From CAZCAQ01 sp964496905 (GTDB lineage: Bacteria; Patescibacteriota; WWE3; UBA101185; UBA10185), in the NCBI GenBank assembly GCA_964496905.1, contig CAZCAQ010000009.1, forward strand, positions 1 through 45,585: a stretch of 45,585 nt of DNA, read 5' to 3'. The first letter of the stretch is position 1. Every line of letters begins with the position of its first letter. The notes under the pieces are model-generated. The model did no database searches. It was not told the DNA's origin and saw nothing but the letters and a program-made list of their open reading frames with translations. Positions 1 to 7,397 of this stretch are shown here, piece after piece. The position numbers and the translations under genes were made by a program.

Positions 1-54
1 AACGCCACCCTGTGGAGGTGGATGTCGTGGGTTCGATCCCCATCAGTCACCCCA
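1..54 (+). tRNA. tRNA-His (GTG), 3' part only
   Basis: The window opens inside a tRNA. The anticodon stem is CCACC/GGTGG (5-9 and 17-21) around the loop CTGTGGA, which gives anticodon GTG. A 5-nt variable loop follows, then the T arm GTGGG-TTCGATC-CCCAT and the 3' acceptor strand with discriminator C and an encoded CCA at 52-54. A C at position 73 is the expected histidine identity base, normally opposite G-1. The D arm and 5' acceptor strand lie outside the window. Confidence 0.93.
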
Positions 55-186
55 AGATGTTAACAAGTGGGACTAGTTTAGAACTCGTTGATACACAAAA
101 TGTTCACCTCAAGCTCTATAGTTTTTTTATTAACGGGCTTAATTATACATAGTGTATTTTTGAATCATTTAATATAATGTATTTGT

Positions 187-750
187 ATGTCAGATCAATT
201 GTCTATTTCATTAAACATTGTTATACCTAAAGACATTACCTCTAAGATTTCTAAAGTTCAAGAACAACTTAATAGTTCCTTTAGTGAGTTAAGGAAATAC
301 GACCCCAGCGGACACATATCTGTTTTGAATAAATTCATGTATGAAGAAGATATAGATCAATTTGTTAGCAAAGTTAAAGAATATTTCTCTAATTTTAAGC
401 CTTTTAGAATCAAGTTTGATAAATTTGGCAAAGCAGGCAACAAATATATTTTTGTATACTTGGATAACGACTCAACTAAAATAATTACTACTTTTCATGG
501 GGATTTGATGAGATTAACTAAAAACATAGGTAATGAGACCTGGAATAATAAAGATAATGCGTATGATTTTATACCTCATATAAGTGTCATTAAACTGGAT
601 CCCAGTGTTATTGATGAGGCTTTGATTACACTTGATGATATAAATTTTGATTTTGATTTTTTTGTATCAGCTCTAGAGGTATCTATAGAAATAAAGGAGA
701 ACGGTACAAATAAAGGTTTTAATAAGGATACTATAATACGACTAATATAA
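187..750 (+). CDS. 2H phosphoesterase / 2'-5' RNA ligase-like protein
   Basis: 187 residues. Two H-x-S motifs, GHISVL (His43) and PHISVI (His131), are the hallmark of the 2H phosphoesterase superfamily (LigT, CPDase, AKAP7-like). Its members hydrolyse or ligate 2',5' or cyclic phosphodiesters on RNA or nucleotides. The spacing of the two motifs and the length fit the family. There is no signal peptide, so it is probably cytosolic. A TATAAT box at 173-178 ends 8 nt before the ATG and no Shine-Dalgarno is seen, so the mRNA is probably almost leaderless. The natural substrate cannot be told from sequence. Confidence 0.75.
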   Translation: MSDQLSISLNIVIPKDITSKISKVQEQLNSSFSELRKYDPSGHISVLNKFMYEEDIDQFVSKVKEYFSNFKPFRIKFDKFGKAGNKYIFVYLDNDSTKIITTFHGDLMRLTKNIGNETWNNKDNAYDFIPHISVIKLDPSVIDEALITLDDINFDFDFFVSALEVSIEIKENGTNKGFNKDTIIRLI

Positions 751-812
751 ATTCTTTGTAGTACGAGAATATAGCCAAAATATACCCAGCGGGCACACCA
801 TAACACTAATTA

Positions 813-841
813 TTGCTACTTCAGTATAGAAAGTCTAAGAT
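813..841 (+). promoter_or_regulatory. Promoter of the C39-like protease gene
   Basis: TTGCTA (813-818), a 17-bp spacer and TAAGAT (836-841) form a plausible housekeeping sigma promoter. The -10 box ends 8 nt before the ATG at 850, leaving a leader of at most a couple of nucleotides. Confidence 0.45.
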
Positions 842-849
842 GTTTTCGT

Positions 850-1566
850 ATGCAAGATATCAACTACGACATAGCACATCTTGAGCAAATCGCCGAAGAT
901 TGCATTCAAACGGCGGCATCTCAGCTATTAAGCTTTTATAAAATACAGAAAACTGTTGATGAAATCAAACGTGATGTTCCTGTTTATATAAATGACAATG
1001 GTGTACCTTTGGGATCATCAGTTGGACATATTGCAGCATACTTTGTAACTTTAGGCTTCAAAGTAACACTCCATACGGTTGATGTTGAGATATTTGATAG
1101 AAGCTGGAGTGACCTAACTAAGGAAGAACTAAGTGAAAATTTAGAGAAAAGGAAACAGTATCTGAAACACCCAAGGTTTAGTGCCAGTACCTTTGATGTA
1201 ATATTCGACGGATATAAAGATTTTTTAAACAAAGGTGGCAAGGTTGTCTTTCCAGTACTTGATGAACTTTATTTACATACTTTATTAAATACGGGCCCCG
1301 TTTATGCAATTGTAAATAGAACTTTCTTAAATCATACATATAAACGTACAGGAATGTCTGGAGATACACCTCACCACGGTTCTATCGAAGGTCACACATC
1401 TACGCATGTAGTAGTTATAGCAGGGTATAAAGATGGTAAATTTAAGATTGTTGATTCAGATTACGAATTTGGTGGTATACGTTGGATAGATGCTAGCTTA
1501 CTAGTTGGATCAATATATCTCGCCGAGACTGAGTATGATTCTATGGTTATATCTCTCCAAAAATAA
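850..1566 (+). CDS. C39-like (papain-fold) cysteine peptidase family protein
   Basis: 238 residues. The N-terminus has the C39_2-type pattern of a cysteine opening a helix (EDCIQTAASQLL, Cys18). A histidine follows at THVVVIAGY (His186) and an aspartate at KIVDSDYEF (Asp202). Cys-His-Asp in this order is the catalytic set of peptidase C39-like domains. The family includes leader-peptide peptidases of ABC exporters and stand-alone proteins of unknown role. No signal peptide, membrane segment or ABC domain is present, so a role in bacteriocin export is not supported. The gene sits in an accessory block with no obvious operon partner. Confidence 0.6.
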   Translation: MQDINYDIAHLEQIAEDCIQTAASQLLSFYKIQKTVDEIKRDVPVYINDNGVPLGSSVGHIAAYFVTLGFKVTLHTVDVEIFDRSWSDLTKEELSENLEKRKQYLKHPRFSASTFDVIFDGYKDFLNKGGKVVFPVLDELYLHTLLNTGPVYAIVNRTFLNHTYKRTGMSGDTPHHGSIEGHTSTHVVVIAGYKDGKFKIVDSDYEFGGIRWIDASLLVGSIYLAETEYDSMVISLQK

Positions 1567-1614
1567 CAATTTCTTAAAGAAGAAGTCATAAATAAGCGCA
1601 GTCTTAGTTAACTC

Positions 1615-2160
1615 TTAATTAGGACAAACCTTAAGATTTGAACCTACTTCGTACAAGTCAGCAACATCTCCCCCATCTTCACGCATTTTTTGCTTATATT
1701 CCTTTGTTTCAAATCGTGCATTTAGTTCCCAATCGTCACCTTTAGCACAATAAGTATAGTAATACTCAGCCTTATTTATTGGGTCAGTAGACAAAGCTTC
1801 TGGAGGATAAGGATACCCATTTGCAGCATAAACCGGCCTAAAATCAACTGACACCCAACCAGAACCATCAACATTAAGGCTGGTTTCTAAAGTTGATTTA
1901 GAAATTCCTATACAAGGAGAGTACTTTTTACAAAGTGGTGTGTTTGGATTCAGTTTTTTAGCCTCTCTTATCCAATTATGCAGTGTGTTAACGTTTGCGT
2001 ACCGTTTTACGTCATTACGATCATCGACTTCAAAAAAAACAAAACTTACAAAGTAGAAAACTAAAAAAACTACAATTAAAATCCCAAGCAGACCAAAAAA
2101 AAGTAACACCATTGACGCATTTCCTGTTTTACCTTTTAGCAATGGACATATTTCCAACAC
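1615..2160 (-). CDS. Pilin-like membrane-anchored protein (no prepilin motif)
   Basis: 181 residues starting at GTG. Residues 17-43 form one strong hydrophobic helix. After it comes a pilin-like spine segment (RNDVKRYANVNTLHNWI) and a C-terminal core (DPINKAEYYYTYCAKGDDWELNARFE) that closely resembles the end of type IV pilins of these bacteria, where a Y-Y-Y-x-Y strand and an E-L-x-A strand recur. The GFTLIE processing site is missing, so prepilin peptidase should not cut it. The extracellular part has four cysteines. TATAGT lies exactly 6 nt before the GTG, supporting this start. The role is unknown; a pilin derivative fixed in the membrane is the best reading. Confidence 0.5.
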   Translation of the reverse strand: MLEICPLLKGKTGNASMVLLFFGLLGILIVVFLVFYFVSFVFFEVDDRNDVKRYANVNTLHNWIREAKKLNPNTPLCKKYSPCIGISKSTLETSLNVDGSGWVSVDFRPVYAANGYPYPPEALSTDPINKAEYYYTYCAKGDDWELNARFETKEYKQKMREDGGDVADLYEVGSNLKVCPN

Positions 2161-2166
2161 GTTATA

Positions 2167-2196
2167 ACTATATACTTACTGCAGTAATGATTTCAA
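2167..2196 (-). promoter_or_regulatory. Leaderless promoter of the pilin-like gene
   Basis: On the minus strand TTGAAA (2191-2196), an 18-bp spacer and TATAGT (2167-2172) precede the GTG at 2160 by exactly 6 nt, placing the predicted transcription start on the start codon. Confidence 0.5.
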
Positions 2197-2270
2197 TAGG
2201 CTTGCATGTGGATAAACTTATAAACAAGGGATCGTCGTTTTTATGTAATTAAGGTATAGTAAAGTAACTT

Positions 2271-2852
2271 GTGAAAACCTTTGACCATATTATTAACACT
2301 AATAAATCTCAAGTAATTATTGATTTAGATGGCACAATCTGCGACATATTAATTGATTGGTCTGGTTGGGAAACTGGTTTAGCTTCACTTTTTTCAAAAT
2401 ACGATAAAACTACTATAAAATCTATAATCGACGAAAATAAAGATCAAAACAAATATGTGGCAAAATTTGGTGATGACTTGTTAAATGAACTTACAACATT
2501 TATAGCGAATTATGAAGCTAAATACACTACGGGCTTTGAACCAGTCACCCCAACTATAGAATTAATACAAAAAATAAAAAACTTAGATTTATACGTTTGG
2601 TCGGCAAATTCAGAAAATACCGTGAAAAGAGCTTTGGAGCAACTTGGGTTAAGTAACTACTTCAAGCACATAGTCGGACGCGAAAGCGTAAAAATGCAAA
2701 AACCAGATCCAGAAGGCTTTAGTATTATTCATAGTTTAAAACCTAATTTAGCTAAGGAATCTTACATTTTTATTGGAAACGCCCCTACAGACTATCAAGC
2801 TGCAGTACGCGCTGGTATTGAGTACATTAATGTAAACGAAATTGTAAATTGA
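2271..2852 (+). CDS. HAD-superfamily phosphatase
   Basis: 193 residues from a GTG start. Motif I is IIDLDGT (nucleophile Asp18, acid/base Asp20). Motif II is the serine of WSANSE, motif III the lysine of KMQKPDP, and motif IV reads FIGNAPTDYQAA. The insertion between motifs I and II looks like a helical cap. Motif IV normally begins G-D; here the first acidic residue is Asn, while the second Asp is kept. Soluble hydrolases of this class act on small phosphorylated metabolites; the substrate is not predictable. TATAGT at 2255-2260 lies 10 nt before the start and no Shine-Dalgarno is visible. It converges on rplS. Confidence 0.75.
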   Translation: MKTFDHIINTNKSQVIIDLDGTICDILIDWSGWETGLASLFSKYDKTTIKSIIDENKDQNKYVAKFGDDLLNELTTFIANYEAKYTTGFEPVTPTIELIQKIKNLDLYVWSANSENTVKRALEQLGLSNYFKHIVGRESVKMQKPDPEGFSIIHSLKPNLAKESYIFIGNAPTDYQAAVRAGIEYINVNEIVN

Positions 2853-2878
2853 GGACCAAAGTTATTCGCTCTAGCTTT

Positions 2879-3271
2879 TTATGCTTCTTTTGATGCAGGG
2901 ACAACTACAGCTTTTTTATCTTTAACTTTTGTAGCTGCTTTACCAACTTTACCTCTTAAATAGTAAAGTTTAGCCCTACGGACATGACCGTGTTTTACTA
3001 CTTGAATCTCTGAAATATTTGGGGAATAAACAGGGAAAATTCTTTCAACACCAATTCCACCTGCGCCAATTCGACGTACAGTAAAGGTTTTTGAGGCCAT
3101 TTCGCCCTTTTTACCTATTACTATGCCTTCAAATGGCTGAATTCTTTCTTTTCCGCCCTCAATAATCTTATACATTACACGAACTGTGTCACCTACGTTA
3201 AAGGTTGTATTAAGGTCTATTTGAGCTGTGGTTACAGCAGAGTTTTCGGTTGTTGATGTCATATTTTCCAT
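2879..3271 (-). CDS. rplS: 50S ribosomal protein L19
   Basis: Residues matching the L19 core are present: FNVGDTVRVMYKIIEG, the FEGIVIGKKG loop, FTVRRIGAGGIGVERIFP, and the C-terminal VVKHGHVRRAKLYYLRG. L19 sits at the 30S/50S interface. It carries a short Lys/Val/Ala tail beyond the usual end. The start is uncertain: ATG at 3271 or 3262 both precede the conserved core, and a longer TTG form from 3310 is open. I chose 3271 because TATTCT lies about 10 nt upstream of it. The gene lies just downstream of clpE in the same orientation, so read-through from the clpE promoter is possible. Confidence 0.93.
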   Translation of the reverse strand: MENMTSTTENSAVTTAQIDLNTTFNVGDTVRVMYKIIEGGKERIQPFEGIVIGKKGEMASKTFTVRRIGAGGIGVERIFPVYSPNISEIQVVKHGHVRRAKLYYLRGKVGKAATKVKDKKAVVVPASKEA

Positions 3272-3334
3272 ACGCCCAAGAAGAATACCAAAATTAGGAC
3301 TATAAGGCAATACAGGGCTTTTTAAACATGGTAA

Positions 3335-5431
3335 TTAGCTAACCTGTGACAAAACCTTGGCGCCAGACTTCATTTTTAGTCCATTTTCATCGCAAGTTAC
3401 AGTAACAACCGAACCCTCTTCAATTTCTTCGGCTAATAGCAAGCTTGAAAGCACGTTCTCAATCTCCTTTTGAACAATTCTGCGTAAGGGGCGAGCACCG
3501 TATTCTTCGTTAAAACCACCTTCTACCAAATAATCTAATGCGGCTGCGTCAAGTTCAATCGTAATTTCGTGCTCTTTAAGTAAAGCTTGCGTTTTGTCCA
3601 CTTCACGCTTAGCAATTTCTGTAAGAGCCGCTCTATCCAATGTATTAAAAATGACTATTTCATCGAGCCGGTTTAAAAATTCTGGTCTAAATTTGTCTGT
3701 TAGTGCTTTTGTAACACGACGGTCAAATTCAGTCTTTTCAGCGGATTTATTATGAGAAGAGCTAAAGCCAATTTCTGATTGTTTTAGGTACTCAGAGCCA
3801 ACATTTGAGGTCATAATTATAATTGTATTTTTAAAGTCGACAGTGCGACCTTGCCCATCAGTTAAGCGTCCATCTTCCATAATTTGTAAAAGAGAGTTAA
3901 ATACGTCCGGATGAGCTTTTTCAATTTCATCAAGTAAAACTATTGAATAAGGTTTGCGACGAACTATTTCAGTAATTTGACCGCCACTTTCAAAGCCCAC
4001 ATAGCCTGGAGGAGATCCGATCATACGGCTCACTGAGTGCTTTTCCATATATTCACTCATATCCAAGCGGACGATCATGTCTTCGTTACCATATAAAACC
4101 TCTGCTAATGCCTTGCAAAGTTCTGTTTTTCCAACGCCTGTAGGTCCAAGGAAAATAAACGAACCAATTGGTCTTTTTGGACTTTTTAAACCTGCTCGAG
4201 CGCGTCTTATTGCTTCACTTACCAAGTGAATTGCTTCGTCTTGACCAACTATTCTTTCTTTAAGTCTGTCTTCCATGTGCAAAAGTCTTTGCTTATCTTC
4301 CAAACTAAGTTCTGACAATGGTATACCTGTCATTTTAGACATTATTACAGCCACATCAGCTTTTGTGACGGTTGGAATTTCTTCTAACTTGGTGCGCGTC
4401 CAAATTTCGACTAGTTCTTTTTTAACAACGTCTAATTCAGTAATTCTTTGTTGAATCTGCGATCTACGCTCCATAGCATCTTCTGGGGTATTTCTTAATT
4501 CTTCTTTAAGTTTTTCAATATTTTCTTCGGCTTGTTTTAAATTTGCAGGCTCTTTTACCTGAGTAAGCCTTTTGTATGCACCAGCTTCATCAATAACATC
4601 TATTGCCTTGTCAGGCAAAAATCTATCACTAATATAACGTGTGGACATTTGAACTGCTGATTTTATTGCGTCATCGGAAATTTTTACGTGATGATGTTTT
4701 TCATAGGAAGGACGTAATCCTTCTAAAATTAAAATTGTTTCCTCAAAAGTTGGCTCTTTTACCAAAACCGTTTGAAATCTACGCTCTAAAGCTGCATCAC
4801 GTTCTATGTATTTGCGGTATTCGTTTAAAGTGGTCGCTCCTACCATTTGAAGCTCTCCTCTAGCTAAAGCGGGTTTTAGTATATTTGCAGCATCCATGGC
4901 ACCTTCGGCGGTACCTGCACCTACAACAGTATGGAGTTCATCCATAAACAATATTATTTGACCTTCGGCGTTAATTACCTCTTGAATAATATCCTTTAAA
5001 CGACCTTCAAATTGGCCTCTATGAGCCGTTCCTGCCAAAACTGATGCTAAATCAAGTGCAAACACGCGCTTATTGCGTAATGGTTCTGGAACTTTTCCTT
5101 GCACTATTCGTTGAGCCAAGCCTTCTGCAATTGCAGTTTTACCTACACCAGGCTCTCCAATTAACACTGGGTTATTTTTTGTTCTTCTTGAAAGTATATG
5201 TACAACGCGTTCAATTTCGTCTTTTCGACCAATTACTGGGTCGAGTTTATCTTTACGTGCAAATTCTGTTAAATCACGGCCAAATTTGTCTAGAATAGAA
5301 GTATTCATCGACTCTTTTTCAAGTTCGTTATAGCAAATTTCACAAAGAGCAATATAAACTTGTCTTCCTTCGACGATTTTTGTTGTAGGGATAGTAGCGG
5401 GCCGTTGTCCGCATCGGTGGCAAATAACCAT
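3335..5431 (-). CDS. clpE: ClpE-type AAA+ unfoldase with N-terminal zinc finger
   Basis: 698 residues. The N-terminus has no Clp-N repeats. It has a CxxC...CxxC zinc finger (Cys4, 7, 30, 33) like ClpE/McsA. AAA-1 has Walker A GEPGVGKT (about 92-99) and Walker B ILFMDE. A short coiled-coil middle domain follows (about 300-350). AAA-2 has GPTGVGKT and VLLDEIEKAHPDV. An IGF loop (SEIGFSSS) marks ClpP docking, so it should feed unfolded substrates to ClpP. The CIRCE operator upstream predicts heat-shock control by HrcA. The predicted transcription start lies within a few nt of the ATG. It could be annotated ClpC by default, but the zinc finger favours ClpE. Confidence 0.9.
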   Translation of the reverse strand: MVICHRCGQRPATIPTTKIVEGRQVYIALCEICYNELEKESMNTSILDKFGRDLTEFARKDKLDPVIGRKDEIERVVHILSRRTKNNPVLIGEPGVGKTAIAEGLAQRIVQGKVPEPLRNKRVFALDLASVLAGTAHRGQFEGRLKDIIQEVINAEGQIILFMDELHTVVGAGTAEGAMDAANILKPALARGELQMVGATTLNEYRKYIERDAALERRFQTVLVKEPTFEETILILEGLRPSYEKHHHVKISDDAIKSAVQMSTRYISDRFLPDKAIDVIDEAGAYKRLTQVKEPANLKQAEENIEKLKEELRNTPEDAMERRSQIQQRITELDVVKKELVEIWTRTKLEEIPTVTKADVAVIMSKMTGIPLSELSLEDKQRLLHMEDRLKERIVGQDEAIHLVSEAIRRARAGLKSPKRPIGSFIFLGPTGVGKTELCKALAEVLYGNEDMIVRLDMSEYMEKHSVSRMIGSPPGYVGFESGGQITEIVRRKPYSIVLLDEIEKAHPDVFNSLLQIMEDGRLTDGQGRTVDFKNTIIIMTSNVGSEYLKQSEIGFSSSHNKSAEKTEFDRRVTKALTDKFRPEFLNRLDEIVIFNTLDRAALTEIAKREVDKTQALLKEHEITIELDAAALDYLVEGGFNEEYGARPLRRIVQKEIENVLSSLLLAEEIEEGSVVTVTCDENGLKMKSGAKVLSQVS

Positions 5432-5440
5432 AACTAATGA

Positions 5441-5469
5441 AATTTATAACAAATTAGCACTCGTGTCAA
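5441..5469 (-). promoter_or_regulatory. clpE promoter
   Basis: On the minus strand TTGACA (5464-5469) and TAAATT (5441-5446), 17 bp apart, end 9 nt before the clpE ATG; a TATAAA reading with a 15-bp spacer is also possible. The -35 box falls inside the spacer of the CIRCE element, the classical arrangement for HrcA repression. Confidence 0.6.
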
Positions 5470-5480
5470 TAGATTGCTAT
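5454..5480. promoter_or_regulatory. CIRCE operator (HrcA binding site)
   Basis: TTAGCACTC (5454-5462), a 9-bp spacer and GATTGCTAT (5472-5480). The CIRCE consensus is TTAGCACTC-N9-GAGTGCTAA. The left arm is perfect, the right arm matches 7 of 9 and the spacer length is exact. Located directly upstream of clpE and overlapping its -35 box, it predicts HrcA repression relieved by heat shock. Confidence 0.85.
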
Positions 5481-5519
5481 CGATTTGGTAAGATTATTTA
5501 AAACTTAATGCTTGTAGGC

Positions 5520-7370
5520 TTAGTGCTCCCAAACATCTCCAACAAATGGATCAGAAACAACAGGTACCTTTTTTAAAAACAACTCACCTGCCCTTATCAT
5601 TTCTCCTTGCAAGACTGGCGCAAAGTCTTCAGCTTGGTCTTCACGAATTTCGCAAACTATTTCATCATGCACTGTTAAAATAATACCTCCTTCAATATTT
5701 CGTTTTGCTAATTCTTCTTGAACATAAACCAAAGCATACTTTATTGCGTCAGCATTTGTACCTTGAATGGGGTGGTTTTTGGCTTGACGCTCAATGTTCG
5801 AGTTCTTTTTTCTATAGTCTGGGTCATTCTTGTCGGGCTTGGTGTACCATCTTTTTCTTCCTGCTGGAGTAGTACTGTAACCATCCCTCACTGCATTTTT
5901 AGCTTGTTGATCCAAAAAAGTCTTTACGCTTGGATATGCAGAAAAATATCTGTTTATTAAATCTTGGCTTTCTTCTTGTGTTATTTCTTTTCCAGTTTCA
6001 GTTTTTATTCTAGTCATAAGCCCAACCGCACCCATGCCATACATTAGTCCAAATCCAATTGGTTTGGCCATTTGCCTAAGTTCTGGATAAAGTTTTTTAA
6101 AATCTTTAGAGTATTCCTTATCAAACATTAGTGCAGCTGTGTAAGAATGAATATCAAGTCCATCTCGTAACGCCATTATCATTTTTTCATCTCCTGATAA
6201 ATCGGCTAAAATTCTCATTTCAAAGCTAGAATAGTCAGAAACAACCAATTTATTACCTGCTTGAGGTACAAAACATTCTCTAAACGGCGCATCTGCAGTG
6301 TTTCGAGGAATTTGTTGCAAGTTTGGATCTTGACATGCAAACCTTCCAGTCGCAGCTCCAAGTTGAATTAAATGCGGATGAATTCTACCAGTAACTGGGT
6401 TGATTTTTGCAAGTAAAGTTTCGCCAAATGCTGAAATTAACTTTTCATAACCTCGATAAGTTCTTAAAACTTCTGCAATTGGGTGCTTAATATCGGTTAA
6501 AATCGCGTCACCAGTAGATGGCACATTTAACTTTAGCCTGTTGTTAAATAAATCCATTAGCTGAGTATTACTATTAATATTTATGGAATCAGCATCGTTA
6601 CCAAATAAATCGGTTTTAGAATATCCATAATAAGGCCGAATATCGTTTTGAAACTTTTGCAAAATATCTTCGCGTTTTGTTTTTAATTCTTTAATAATAT
6701 TTTGCCATTTAAGTTTATCTATATATATTCCTCTTAATTCTATTTCCGCTACAACTCTTAAAACTGCAAATTCTAGTTTAGCAATATTCATTAAGTTTTC
6801 TTGTTGCAATTTTTTAAGTTGAAGTTCAAAAACAGAAAATAAAATTAATGTATCTATTGCAGCATATCTTAATTGCTCTTTTGAGATTCTCATGTTTTTT
6901 GGTTGATCTGCAAAGGACATTTGTAAATCCTTATCAATTTTTATCTCAGGTAGCCAACGTTGAACAATAGCATCAAGTCTAAAGCGGTAGCCGCCTACTC
7001 CGGCAAATAAAATCATGTCGGTTAGCATTACATCATAAACATTATCCATTGATACATCAAAATGTTGTTTAATAAATTTGTAGTCAAATGAGCCATTTTG
7101 CAAAATCTTCATTTTGCTCCTATCTTCCAAAAGGGTTTTAAAGAGTGGGAGCTTTTTTAAATCTATTTTTCTCACATCAAAAATGTAACTTATTGAGTCT
7201 GTTGCTATTTGCACAATAAACATGTGGCCTGTGTAAGGATCTAAGCTTGAAGTTTCTGTGTCAACGGAAAGGACTCTCTCATTTTGTAGTAAAACCAAAA
7301 CTTCTTGGGCGCGTTCCATATTTGTAATATATTCAAGTGGAGGGTCTTTTAAATCAAACTTTAAAGGCAT
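5520..7370 (-). CDS. polA: DNA polymerase I, 3'-5' exonuclease plus polymerase only
   Basis: 616 residues, family A. The proofreading domain shows Exo I VDTETSSLDP (Asp37, Glu39) and Exo III YAAIDTLILF. The polymerase domain has motif A SDYSSFEMRILA, motif B RQMAKPIGFGLMYGMG, and motif C VHDE (567-570). The roughly 290-residue 5' nuclease domain of typical PolA is absent and the protein begins directly before the exonuclease, so RNA-primer removal must come from another protein. TATAAT (7377-7382) ends exactly 6 nt before the ATG inside the gap after gatB, giving a predicted leaderless transcript. It acts in repair synthesis and Okazaki fragment filling. Confidence 0.95.
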   Translation of the reverse strand: MPLKFDLKDPPLEYITNMERAQEVLVLLQNERVLSVDTETSSLDPYTGHMFIVQIATDSISYIFDVRKIDLKKLPLFKTLLEDRSKMKILQNGSFDYKFIKQHFDVSMDNVYDVMLTDMILFAGVGGYRFRLDAIVQRWLPEIKIDKDLQMSFADQPKNMRISKEQLRYAAIDTLILFSVFELQLKKLQQENLMNIAKLEFAVLRVVAEIELRGIYIDKLKWQNIIKELKTKREDILQKFQNDIRPYYGYSKTDLFGNDADSININSNTQLMDLFNNRLKLNVPSTGDAILTDIKHPIAEVLRTYRGYEKLISAFGETLLAKINPVTGRIHPHLIQLGAATGRFACQDPNLQQIPRNTADAPFRECFVPQAGNKLVVSDYSSFEMRILADLSGDEKMIMALRDGLDIHSYTAALMFDKEYSKDFKKLYPELRQMAKPIGFGLMYGMGAVGLMTRIKTETGKEITQEESQDLINRYFSAYPSVKTFLDQQAKNAVRDGYSTTPAGRKRWYTKPDKNDPDYRKKNSNIERQAKNHPIQGTNADAIKYALVYVQEELAKRNIEGGIILTVHDEIVCEIREDQAEDFAPVLQGEMIRAGELFLKKVPVVSDPFVGDVWEH

Positions 7371-7397
7371 GTGAGGATTATAGAATATTTACAACAC

